Positions 7,399-14,601 of a stretch of DNA of 23,257 nucleotides are shown here, in pieces. The notes beneath the pieces are model-generated. The model did not search any database, was not told the origin of the DNA, and was given only the letters and a program-made list of their open reading frames with translations. Made by a program: the position numbers and the translations under genes. Position 1 is the first letter of the stretch. Every line of letters starts with the position of its first letter. This DNA is from Prevotella sp. UBA4339 (lineage in GTDB: Bacteria > Bacteroidota > Bacteroidia > Bacteroidales > Bacteroidaceae), in the NCBI GenBank assembly GCA_002393725.1, contig DGTJ01000094.1:1-23257 (forward strand), read 5' to 3'.

Positions 7399-9210
7399 AT
7401 GAAACGATTTCTACTTTACATCCTGGGTCTACTACTACCAATGGTTGCCGCCGCCTATTCGCTTAGCCGCGTAAGTGTGCACGACCCCAGTGTGGTATGG
7501 GATCCTGCAAGCCAGTACTACTACATCTTCGGCTCTCACAGAGCTGTTGCCAAGAGCAGCGACATGATGAAATGGACAGAAGTGAAGAAGGGTAAACTGG
7601 ACAACAACAGTCTGGCTGGAGTAGCCTGGAAGACAGCCTCAAGCGACAATGCATATAGCAAGGATGCCTTTACTACACCTCAGGTGACGAAAGTGAAGAA
7701 GGGCGGTGTGGAATATAACCTCAACTTCGATGCACAGGCATGGTCGAAACGAGGAAACAGCAACTATGACATCAGCGGCAACCTCTGGGCTCCCGATGTC
7801 ATCTGGAATCCAATGATGCAGAAGTGGTGCATGTACATGAGCGTCAATGGTGACGGATGGTTCTCCAGCATCGTCCTACTCACGGCGGATAACATTGAAG
7901 GACCATACCAATATCAGGCTCCCGTGATTATCAGCGGTTTCAAAAGCGGCACAACATACAAGGATACCGACCTCGAAATTGTTATTGGCGAGCAGAGCAC
8001 ACTACCCGCCCGCTACAATGTGGGCAACAATTGGGGCAGACGCTGGCCAAACAACATCGACCCTTGCGTGTTCTACGACGAACAAGGCAAGCTCTGGATG
8101 AGCTACGGCTCCTGGAGTGGCGGTATCTGGATAATAGAGCTTGACGAGACAACCGGCCTGCGCGACTACGATGTAGAATACACGCTGACGGGTTCTGGCG
8201 ATGGCATCACGCAAGACCCCTACTTCGGCAAGAAGATTGCAGGAGGATACTATGTATCCGGTGAAGCGAGCTACATCGAGTACATCGGCGGATACTATTT
8301 CCTCTTTGTAACCTATGGCGGACTGGCAGCAGGAGGAAACGCGAGCGACTACAATAATGGAGGCTATCAGATGAGGGTGTTCCGTTCCGAAAATCCCGAC
8401 GGACCCTATAAGGACTCCAACAACATCAATGCCGTGTACAGCAGCTATCAGCTGAACTTCGGTCCCCAAGCTGCCAGCAACCGTGGAGTAAACATCTTCG
8501 GTGCCTACACCAACTGGGGTAATCAGGCTACGGGAAATCTGGGTGAGCGCAGCCAGGGTCACAACAGCATCATCGCTGCCGAGGACGGACGTACCTATCT
8601 GGTCTACCACACGCGATTCCAAAACTGGGGTGAGTCTCATCAGGTGCGAGTACACCAGGTGTTCCAGAACAAGGACGGCTGGCTCGTGGCAGCACCATTC
8701 GAATATACCGGAGAGGAAGTTAAGAGTGCCGACATTGCCACCACTCAGCAGGTGAGCACCGACAAGATCCCCGGTACCTACCAGTTGCTTATCCACAATT
8801 ATAAATTAGACCACTTAACTAAAAAGGCAGCCATGCCTGTGACTGTGGAACTCACTGCCGACAAAAAAATTACGGGCGACCTCACTGGCACCTGGGCTGT
8901 CACCGAGGGCACGTCTTATATGAATTTGGTCATTGGCGGTATTGCCTATAGAGGCGTGATGGTGGAACAGACTCTAGAGCAGAAAACCACCAAGACCATC
9001 GCCTTCACAGGTTTGGCTTATAAGTCGAGCGGTACTGACGGTGTCACCGTATGGGCATATCAGACTGCAGCTGCCACCGGCATCTCAGACATAAAGGCCG
9101 ATGACAGTCCTGATAACGGAATCGTCTATGACCTGAATGGTCGCCGGGTTGACAATCCACAACGAAAAGGAATATATATCCGAAACGGCAAGAAATATAT
9201 CGTTAGGTAA
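7399..9210 (+). CDS. GH43 endo-1,5-alpha-L-arabinanase with C-terminal beta domain and T9SS-like tail
   Basis: The ATG at 7399 (603 residues) is preferred over an in-frame TTG at 7390 because it begins the signal peptide (M-K-R-F-L-L-Y-I-L, cleavage near A-A-A/Y). The GH43 five-blade propeller carries the expected acids: base Asp29 (V-H-D-P), pKa modulator Asp221 (N-N-I-D-P) and acid Glu289 (S-G-E-A-S-Y). W-A-P-D-V-I-W, G-S-W-S-G-G-I and S-Q-G-H-N-S-I resemble the larger endo-arabinanases. Residues about 430-555 resemble the extra C-terminal domain of those enzymes. The last 45 residues (G-I-V-Y-D-L-N-G-R-R-V then K-G-I-Y-I-R-N-G-K-K) match type IX secretion or Prevotella sorting tails. Predicted role: internal cleavage of arabinan outside the cell. 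Subfamily (GH43_4-like) is from memory. Confidence 0.88.
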   Translation: MKRFLLYILGLLLPMVAAAYSLSRVSVHDPSVVWDPASQYYYIFGSHRAVAKSSDMMKWTEVKKGKLDNNSLAGVAWKTASSDNAYSKDAFTTPQVTKVKKGGVEYNLNFDAQAWSKRGNSNYDISGNLWAPDVIWNPMMQKWCMYMSVNGDGWFSSIVLLTADNIEGPYQYQAPVIISGFKSGTTYKDTDLEIVIGEQSTLPARYNVGNNWGRRWPNNIDPCVFYDEQGKLWMSYGSWSGGIWIIELDETTGLRDYDVEYTLTGSGDGITQDPYFGKKIAGGYYVSGEASYIEYIGGYYFLFVTYGGLAAGGNASDYNNGGYQMRVFRSENPDGPYKDSNNINAVYSSYQLNFGPQAASNRGVNIFGAYTNWGNQATGNLGERSQGHNSIIAAEDGRTYLVYHTRFQNWGESHQVRVHQVFQNKDGWLVAAPFEYTGEEVKSADIATTQQVSTDKIPGTYQLLIHNYKLDHLTKKAAMPVTVELTADKKITGDLTGTWAVTEGTSYMNLVIGGIAYRGVMVEQTLEQKTTKTIAFTGLAYKSSGTDGVTVWAYQTAAATGISDIKADDSPDNGIVYDLNGRRVDNPQRKGIYIRNGKKYIVR

Positions 9211-9259
9211 GAAAAAGTAATCTGAAAAGATAAAAAACAGGAATCCTGTCAATTCCTTG

Positions 9260-9307
9260 GTGCTGCTTGTCTTTTGGGACAAGATGATGTCGTAGAGACA
9301 GCAGCAC
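9260..9307 (+). terminator. Structured spacer with two competing hairpins between GH43 genes
   Basis: A 12-bp stem with one bulged T joins 9260-9272 (GTGCTGC then TTGTCT) to 9296-9307 (AGACA then GCAGCAC), followed by T-rich sequence (tttacctttt). A smaller stem CTTGTC/GACAAG (9266-9271 with 9278-9283) overlaps its left arm, so both cannot form together. The element ends 33 bp before the next GH43 start. It looks like a terminator or attenuator inside the enzyme operon. Confidence 0.5.
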
Positions 9308-9340
9308 TTTACCTTTTATGTGCTCAAAAACTGATGAATA

Positions 9341-10351
9341 ATGAAAAAACTAATTATTATAACCGGTCTTCTCGTATGGTCTGCAGCATGCTTTTCGCAA
9401 CCAAGACGAATGATGAAGACTTTCCAGACTGATACACCTATGGTGCACGACCCTGTAATGGCATACGAGGATAGCACCTATCACATCTTCGCCACCGGCA
9501 TGGGCATCCAGCACATGACCTCAAAGGATCGTAAGACGTGGACGGTGAAGGCAGAACCCGTAATGACCGTCATTCCCAAATGGGCCCAGGACTCAGTGCC
9601 AGGATTCCGCAACCACGTATGGGCTCCTGATGTAATAAAGTGGCATGGCCGCTGGTGGCTCGCATACAGCTGCTCTACATTTGGAAAAAACGGCTCCTCA
9701 ATAGGTCTTCTCAGCACACGGTCACTCTCATTCCCCATTTGGAATGACGAGGGATGCATTGTCACATCAAAGGACAAACGAGACAACTGGAACGCCATCG
9801 ACCCAAATTTCATCATCGATGACAACGACCAGCCCTGGATCACATGGGGCAGCTTCTGGGACGGAATCCAGCTGGCACGTCTCGACACCACTATGCATAT
9901 TGCTGCAGGAGAAAAGCCTCGTACCATCGCAAGGCGCTATCCTAAGGGCTTCAAGCCTTCAGAGCCAAACCCTACATCTAAGTTTGCAGGAACAAACGCT
10001 ATCGAAGCACCGTTTATCTTCAAGCATGGAGGCTATTATTACCTCTTTGTATCATGGGACTACTGCTGCCGTGGTGCCAAGAGCAACTACCGTGTGGCAG
10101 TAGGCCGCAGCAAGAATGTCGCAGGACCTTATCTTGACAGCAACGAGAAAGATATGGCAGAAGGCGGAGGCAACCTCTTTATAGAGGGCGACAAGAAAGA
10201 CTTCGAGGCTGCCGGACACTGTGCAGCCTACACATTCGGCAACGAGGACATCTTTGTATGTCACGGCTACAGCATTGCACACAAGGGTGCCTCAATCCTC
10301 GTACAGCGCCCTATATCGTGGACTGCCGACGGATGGCCGACTTTAAAATAA
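9341..10351 (+). CDS. Compact GH43 endo-1,5-alpha-L-arabinanase
   Basis: At 336 residues this is a signal peptide plus a single GH43 propeller, the usual size of classical endo-arabinanases such as Arb43A/AbnA. Catalytic acids are in place: base Asp37 (M-V-H-D-P-V-M), modulator Asp154 (N-A-I-D-P-N-F) and acid Glu222 (N-A-I-E-A-P-F-I-F). The family blocks N-H-V-W-A-P-D-V, I-T-W-G-S-F-W-D-G-I, Y-Y-Y-L-F-V-S-W-D and A-A-G-H-C are all present. The N-terminus (M-K-K-L-I-I-I-T-G-L-L) ends A-A-C-F-S-Q; the Cys is not in a convincing lipobox, so the protein may be periplasmic or exported rather than lipid-anchored. Together with the neighbouring larger GH43 it would shorten linear alpha-1,5-arabinan. 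The GH43_5-like subfamily call is from memory. Confidence 0.9.
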   Translation: MKKLIIITGLLVWSAACFSQPRRMMKTFQTDTPMVHDPVMAYEDSTYHIFATGMGIQHMTSKDRKTWTVKAEPVMTVIPKWAQDSVPGFRNHVWAPDVIKWHGRWWLAYSCSTFGKNGSSIGLLSTRSLSFPIWNDEGCIVTSKDKRDNWNAIDPNFIIDDNDQPWITWGSFWDGIQLARLDTTMHIAAGEKPRTIARRYPKGFKPSEPNPTSKFAGTNAIEAPFIFKHGGYYYLFVSWDYCCRGAKSNYRVAVGRSKNVAGPYLDSNEKDMAEGGGNLFIEGDKKDFEAAGHCAAYTFGNEDIFVCHGYSIAHKGASILVQRPISWTADGWPTLK

Positions 10352-10389
10352 CAATATAGTAATATCATAAAAAAAGGTAATAGAACAAA

Positions 10390-12663
10390 ATGAGAAATAT
10401 GCGAAGAGTTATGCGTTATATAGTTAGTGAAAATAATAAATTGGTTAGTAAGTTTTGGTTGACAGCGATATGCATGCTCTTCGCTTCTCTCATCCCATGC
10501 AGTCCCTGCTACTCTCAGTCGTGGACTGCCGACAACGGCAATGGTACGTATACCAACCCACTCTTCTATGACGAGTTCTCCGACCCCGACATCCTGCGTG
10601 TCGGCGATGACTATTATCTTGCTGGCACAACGATGCACACAGTGCCCGGCCTCGTCATCCTGCACTCCAAAGACCTCGTGAACTGGAAGAACATCAGCTA
10701 TTGCTTCGACCGTTTCGACTTTGACGATGATGCCTTCGCCCTCAAGAATCACAAGGAGATATACGGCCAAGGCGTCTGGGCACCAGCCATCCGTTATGCC
10801 AACGGCCAGTTCTATGTGTTCACCAATATCAACGGCAAAGGTCTGCAGTGCTACACTTCCAAGGATATCCGTGGCCCGTGGAAGCATCACAACATGCAAG
10901 GTAGGATCTATGACCTCAGTGTGCTCTTCGACGATGACGGCAAGATCTACGCCATCCACGGATATGGCGAGGTGAAATGCACCGAGCTTAAGCCCGACAT
11001 GAGCGGTCCTATTGAAGAGACCGAACGCACCATCATCCCTGAAGGGAATGCTGTAGGCGAAGGTCATCACATGTATAAGATCAACGGCATGTACTATCTC
11101 ATCTCTACCGACTACAGGCCCAACGGACGCACCCTCTGCTCGCGCTCTAAGAGCATCTGGGGACCTTACGAGACCATCACCATCACTGCCGACGAGACCT
11201 TCGGCTACCACACTGCCTCGTTGACACAGGTGCCCCGTGGGGAGAAGTACCGCATCGGACATGATGGTACGAAATTCGGTATTCCAGAAGTCGATAAGGA
11301 TGCCACTGCCTGCACCAACATCCACCAGGGTGGCATCGTGGAGGATCAGAGTGGTCAATGGTGGGCGCTGCTGATGATGGACTTCCATTCCATCGGTCGT
11401 ACCGTCACCCTTGCCCCAATCACTTGGAAAGACGGCTGGCCGATGATCGGACTCGAAGGGAATCTGGGGAGAGCACCGAGGACTTGGGTTAAGCCGAATA
11501 TTACGAGGAAGGAGGAAGGAGAAAGGAGGAAGGAGAATACTACATACGCTCCTTACGACAGGAATGATGATTTTGAGTATTCTCATTCCACACTCCACAC
11601 TCCACATTCCACACTCCGCACTCCACATTCCACAAAAATCACATCCCTCAAACCCATCTGGCAGTGGAACCACAACCCCGACGACAGCAAGTGGAGCCTG
11701 AAGAAGGGCCGCCTGCGCCTGCAGTCAATGCCTGCCGAACAGCTGATGTGGGCACGCAATACGCTCACCCAGCGCGTTATCGGTCCGAAGAGCATCGCCA
11801 CCGTTGAGCTATATACCAAGGGCATGAAAGACGGCGACGTAGCAGGTCTCGGCAATATCAACGTACCCTGCTCTTGGATAGGCATCGTGAAAGACGGCAA
11901 GTCCTTCACCCTGCGCTGCTTCGAACAAGCCACCAACGACACTGTCGACATTTCTCCTGCCTCCTTCCTCCTTCCTCCTTCCTCCAGAATCTATCTTCGC
12001 ATGGTGGGCGACTACGACAACGACCGTGCCCACTACGAATACTCCCTCGACGGAACCAACTATCAGCAGGTGGGCCGCGAGATGCCGCTCTCTTACCAGC
12101 TCATCTCCTTCCAGGGGTCTCGCCACGCACTCTTCGCCTTCAACAAAAACGGCAAGAATGGCGGCTATGCTGAGTTTGACAATTTCACCGTTGAGGAGCC
12201 AATGGCCGACCGCAGCAAGAATATCCCATACGGCAAGAGCTTCCGTATCATCAACCTTGCCACAGGTAAGCCTGCCATTGCCTTGAAACATGGCTTGCTG
12301 CACGACACCGATGGCTTCCGGCCAGCACCCTCGTCGGATAAGAATGCTGAAGTTACGAGCGACCTGACTCGCTTCCACATCATAGACAAGGGACAGGGCA
12401 AGGTGATCCTGCAGTGTGAGGACGGACGCTATGTCTTCTGCTCTGGCTATGGCATCGCTGGCGATGTACGTCTGACAGCCGACGAGTCAAAGGCAGAGGT
12501 ATTCATGTGGCAGGATTATCTCAACCGTGAGTTCATGCTCATGTCGATGCGCACCCATCGCTATGTCGGGAAGAGTCCCACCACAGGCAGTCCATACTCT
12601 ATGGATTTCACCGGTTCTGATCCTGCCCGTCGCAATGGAGCAGTGTTCCGTTGGGAGGAATAA
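10390..12663 (+). CDS. Multidomain GH43 (beta-xylosidase/alpha-L-arabinofuranosidase type) with sandwich and beta-trefoil-like domains
   Basis: The 757-residue protein starts with a long signal region (hydrophobic 22-35, cleavage near S-Q/S); ATGs at 10399 and 10411 are alternatives. The GH43 domain spans about 50-370, with base Asp65 (F-S-D-P-D-I-L), modulator Asp175 (Y-D-L-S-V-L-F-D-D-D-G) and acid Glu224 (V-G-E-G-H-H-M-Y). Residues about 418-600 are a concanavalin-like sandwich typical of xylosidase-type GH43s (G-D-Y-D-N-D-R-A-H-Y-E-Y-S-L-D-G). Residues about 605-757 look like a fascin/beta-trefoil fold (I-L-Q-C-E-D-G-R-Y-V). Likely role: release of arabinose or xylose from imported oligomers. 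Oddity: the linker (372-415) and part of the sandwich (524-532) are encoded by 7-nt tandem repeats, giving low-complexity K/E/R, H-S-T-L-H-T-P and S-F-L-L-P-P segments. Catalytic residues are intact; specificity is not readable. Confidence 0.88.
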   Translation: MRNMRRVMRYIVSENNKLVSKFWLTAICMLFASLIPCSPCYSQSWTADNGNGTYTNPLFYDEFSDPDILRVGDDYYLAGTTMHTVPGLVILHSKDLVNWKNISYCFDRFDFDDDAFALKNHKEIYGQGVWAPAIRYANGQFYVFTNINGKGLQCYTSKDIRGPWKHHNMQGRIYDLSVLFDDDGKIYAIHGYGEVKCTELKPDMSGPIEETERTIIPEGNAVGEGHHMYKINGMYYLISTDYRPNGRTLCSRSKSIWGPYETITITADETFGYHTASLTQVPRGEKYRIGHDGTKFGIPEVDKDATACTNIHQGGIVEDQSGQWWALLMMDFHSIGRTVTLAPITWKDGWPMIGLEGNLGRAPRTWVKPNITRKEEGERRKENTTYAPYDRNDDFEYSHSTLHTPHSTLRTPHSTKITSLKPIWQWNHNPDDSKWSLKKGRLRLQSMPAEQLMWARNTLTQRVIGPKSIATVELYTKGMKDGDVAGLGNINVPCSWIGIVKDGKSFTLRCFEQATNDTVDISPASFLLPPSSRIYLRMVGDYDNDRAHYEYSLDGTNYQQVGREMPLSYQLISFQGSRHALFAFNKNGKNGGYAEFDNFTVEEPMADRSKNIPYGKSFRIINLATGKPAIALKHGLLHDTDGFRPAPSSDKNAEVTSDLTRFHIIDKGQGKVILQCEDGRYVFCSGYGIAGDVRLTADESKAEVFMWQDYLNREFMLMSMRTHRYVGKSPTTGSPYSMDFTGSDPARRNGAVFRWEE
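11505..11537 (+). repeat. 7-nt-period purine array (GAGGAAG) inside the third GH43 gene
   Basis: A 33-nt pure-purine run made of GAGGAAG, GAGGAAG, GAGAAAG, GAGGAAG and GAGAA. It encodes the K-E-E-G-E-R-R-K-E-N linker just after the catalytic domain. Its first 17 bases read the same backwards on one strand (mirror repeat) and are the exact reverse complement of 11961-11977. Confidence 0.9.
11584..11632 (+). repeat. 7-nt-period array (CAYTCCR x7) inside the third GH43 gene
   Basis: Seven consecutive heptamers: CATTCCA, CACTCCA, CACTCCA, CATTCCA, CACTCCG, CACTCCA, CATTCCA. Because three units make 21 nt, the array encodes the repeating peptide H-S-T-L-H-T-P. Gain or loss of one unit would shift the frame. 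It lies in the linker between the GH43 propeller and the sandwich domain. Confidence 0.92.
11961..11985 (+). repeat. 7-nt-period pyrimidine array (CTCCTTC), inverted copy of the purine array
   Basis: CTCCTTC repeated 3.5 times within the sandwich domain, encoding A-S-F-L-L-P-P-S-S. CTCCTTC is the reverse complement of a rotation of GAGGAAG, so this is the same heptamer family as 11505-11537 in opposite orientation, about 440 bp away. Confidence 0.88.
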
Positions 12664-12707
12664 TTAAAAAAAATACATTTTTTAGCATCAGTTTTAATAT
12701 TTTTATG

Positions 12708-12715
12708 TATCTTTG
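12708..12715 (+). promoter_or_regulatory. -7 box upstream of the PAP2 gene
   Basis: TATCTTTG is a strong match to TAnnTTTG, 39 bp before the PAP2 ATG, in an AT-rich gap of 91 bp after the PUL. The -33 region is only T-rich (near 12679-12684). It implies that the PAP2 and symporter genes form their own transcription unit. Confidence 0.65.
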
Positions 12716-12754
12716 CCGACAAATTAGCAAAAAACAATTAAAAATGCAAAAAAG

Positions 12755-14599
12755 ATGAAAAAAGTAAGATTACTGATGCTGGTTACCTTTATGGCCATCT
12801 GTAGCATCACGAATGCTTTTGCAAGCGACTTCGTAAACATGGAGCCAATGAAATTGCAGACCCCTGAGATGAAGCCAGAGATGGTGACCGTTCCTAATCG
12901 CACCTACCGCCCTGAGCTGGAGCAAGTGAGAGACGATCATGCACCATGGTCGAAGGACAACTGGACTTGGATGCACACCAACGAGGGAGTGAAGCCTTAC
13001 AAGGTGATGGACGACCTGACGTTTGTTGGTATTCCGCTGTTTGCTGCCGGCTGGGCCGTTAAAGGCGACAAGAGCATGTTCCGCGTGAACCTGAAGGGAG
13101 GTAAGAAGAATACTCAGCTGCTTACCGACTTCAAGACTGGAATAGATGACTACACACAGTTCTTCGGTCCTGCATTGACAGTAGGACTGAAGATAGGCGG
13201 ACTCGAGGGTCGCAGTGACTGGGGCCGCCTGCTGGCATCCGCTGGTATGTCGTATGCTATCATGGCCGGTTTCGTCAACGGCATAAAATACACGGCAAAG
13301 GAGATGCGCCCCGACGGTTCTACAGCCAACTCATGGCCCTCTGGCCATACAGCCACATCGTTCGTAGGTGCCACAATCTTGCATAAGGAGTACGGACTTA
13401 CCCGCTCACCATGGTTCTCTATTGCCGGTTACGGTGTGGCCACGGCTACGGGAGTGATGCGAGTGCTCAACAACCGCCACTGGATCAGCGACGTGATGTC
13501 GGGCGCGGGTATCGGTATCATGTCTGCCGAACTGGGATATGCCCTGAGCGACATACTCTTCAAGGGCAAGGGACTGCTGCGCAACGATCTTATGACAAAT
13601 CCTGAGAAGCCATCGTTCTTCGCCATCTCCATGGGTCTCGGACTGGGATCAAAGGATATCGGCTTCACTCTGGACGACTTAGTCGATCCGGAGCGCTACC
13701 AGGCAGCTTTTCTCGGTTATGATGAGTATGATGGTTATGACTACGAATACGATGAAGACGACGATTTCAGCCCCAACGTGCATTTCCGGCATGCTACCGT
13801 AGTAGATGCAGAAGGAGCCTATTTCTTTAATAAATATATCGGTATAGGCGGTCGTGCACGTGTACGTGCCATGTCGGCAAAGACATTCGGACGATACACG
13901 GAACTGGCAGCCGAAGATCAGGCCGGCGGATGGTTTGACGTCGTAGGCGATCTATTCTATGACGCCGATAATCTGGACATCTATTCTAAGTTCATTGAGA
14001 GTGCATTGGTTGGCGGAAGCCCGATAAAGGATTTGGGCGGCGTCGTCATGAGCGATCACCTGACAGAGTTCTCAGCCAGTGCAGGAGTATATCTCAACTT
14101 GCCACTGGGCAAGCGTTTCTCACTGGGATCGAAACTCCTTATCGGCCGCTCGTTCACCCAGGAACTTGATATCGACGGATTTGCCACTGGACAGGTAAAG
14201 GGCCTTAACTACCACCTTGTTGTCGACAACGGTGTATTAGTGAAAGAAGAGAGCGATTTCAGCTATCCTTTTGATGCGGGTAAAGAATACTCCAGCACTT
14301 GGGACTATCTCACAGTGGGAGCCAAGAGCTCAACCACCTGGGGCACCGGTCTGTCGCTGACTTATCGCTACAAGTCGAACTTTGCATGGAGGCTGTACGT
14401 AGACTATGACTACTCTGAGAAGGACTTCACCATGACATACGATCCGTATCACTACCTTAAGGACGGTCTTACCACCAATGCCTACGAATTAGTCCAGATG
14501 CTGTCACCTAAAGCCAGCCTGCTCGATCCTGTTCAGTTCAGGAAGACCAAGAAGATGAACTACGTCACACTCGGTCTCTCGTTCATGATTAACATCTAA
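12755..14599 (+). CDS. PAP2-family phosphatase fused to an outer-membrane barrel-like domain
   Basis: A signal peptide (1-23, ends F-A-S) leads into a PAP2 domain at about 70-270 with all three acid-phosphatase motifs: K178-x6-R185-P, P-S-G-H-T at 195-199 (His198), and R236-x5-H242-x3-D246. Met replaces the common Ser before Arg236. Hydrophobic segments around the motifs fit membrane helices. After about residue 275 the protein changes character: an acidic stretch (D-E-Y-D-G-Y-D-Y-E-Y-D-E-D-D-D) and then alternating hydrophobic strands rich in Tyr/Gly up to the C-terminus (L-G-L-S-F-M-I-N-I), suggesting an outer-membrane barrel. Members dephosphorylate lipids such as lipid A precursors or undecaprenyl pyrophosphate; the substrate here is unknown. 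It is longer than typical PAP2 proteins because of the barrel. The symporter follows after 2 bp. Confidence 0.85.
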   Translation: MKKVRLLMLVTFMAICSITNAFASDFVNMEPMKLQTPEMKPEMVTVPNRTYRPELEQVRDDHAPWSKDNWTWMHTNEGVKPYKVMDDLTFVGIPLFAAGWAVKGDKSMFRVNLKGGKKNTQLLTDFKTGIDDYTQFFGPALTVGLKIGGLEGRSDWGRLLASAGMSYAIMAGFVNGIKYTAKEMRPDGSTANSWPSGHTATSFVGATILHKEYGLTRSPWFSIAGYGVATATGVMRVLNNRHWISDVMSGAGIGIMSAELGYALSDILFKGKGLLRNDLMTNPEKPSFFAISMGLGLGSKDIGFTLDDLVDPERYQAAFLGYDEYDGYDYEYDEDDDFSPNVHFRHATVVDAEGAYFFNKYIGIGGRARVRAMSAKTFGRYTELAAEDQAGGWFDVVGDLFYDADNLDIYSKFIESALVGGSPIKDLGGVVMSDHLTEFSASAGVYLNLPLGKRFSLGSKLLIGRSFTQELDIDGFATGQVKGLNYHLVVDNGVLVKEESDFSYPFDAGKEYSSTWDYLTVGAKSSTTWGTGLSLTYRYKSNFAWRLYVDYDYSEKDFTMTYDPYHYLKDGLTTNAYELVQMLSPKASLLDPVQFRKTKKMNYVTLGLSFMINI

Positions 14600-14601
14600 A
14601 A

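Noticed and set aside
8002..8796. Minus-strand open frame opposite the first GH43 gene
   Set aside because: Antisense to conserved GH43 sequence with no start signals or domain of its own.
9341..9391. Lipoprotein assignment for the compact GH43
   Set aside because: The Cys at residue 17 is preceded by S-A-A rather than a normal lipobox, and a standard signal peptidase site fits better.
10267..11673. Long minus-strand open frame opposite the third GH43 gene
   Set aside because: It is antisense to intact GH43 catalytic sequence and its C-terminal low-complexity part is the complement of the heptamer arrays.
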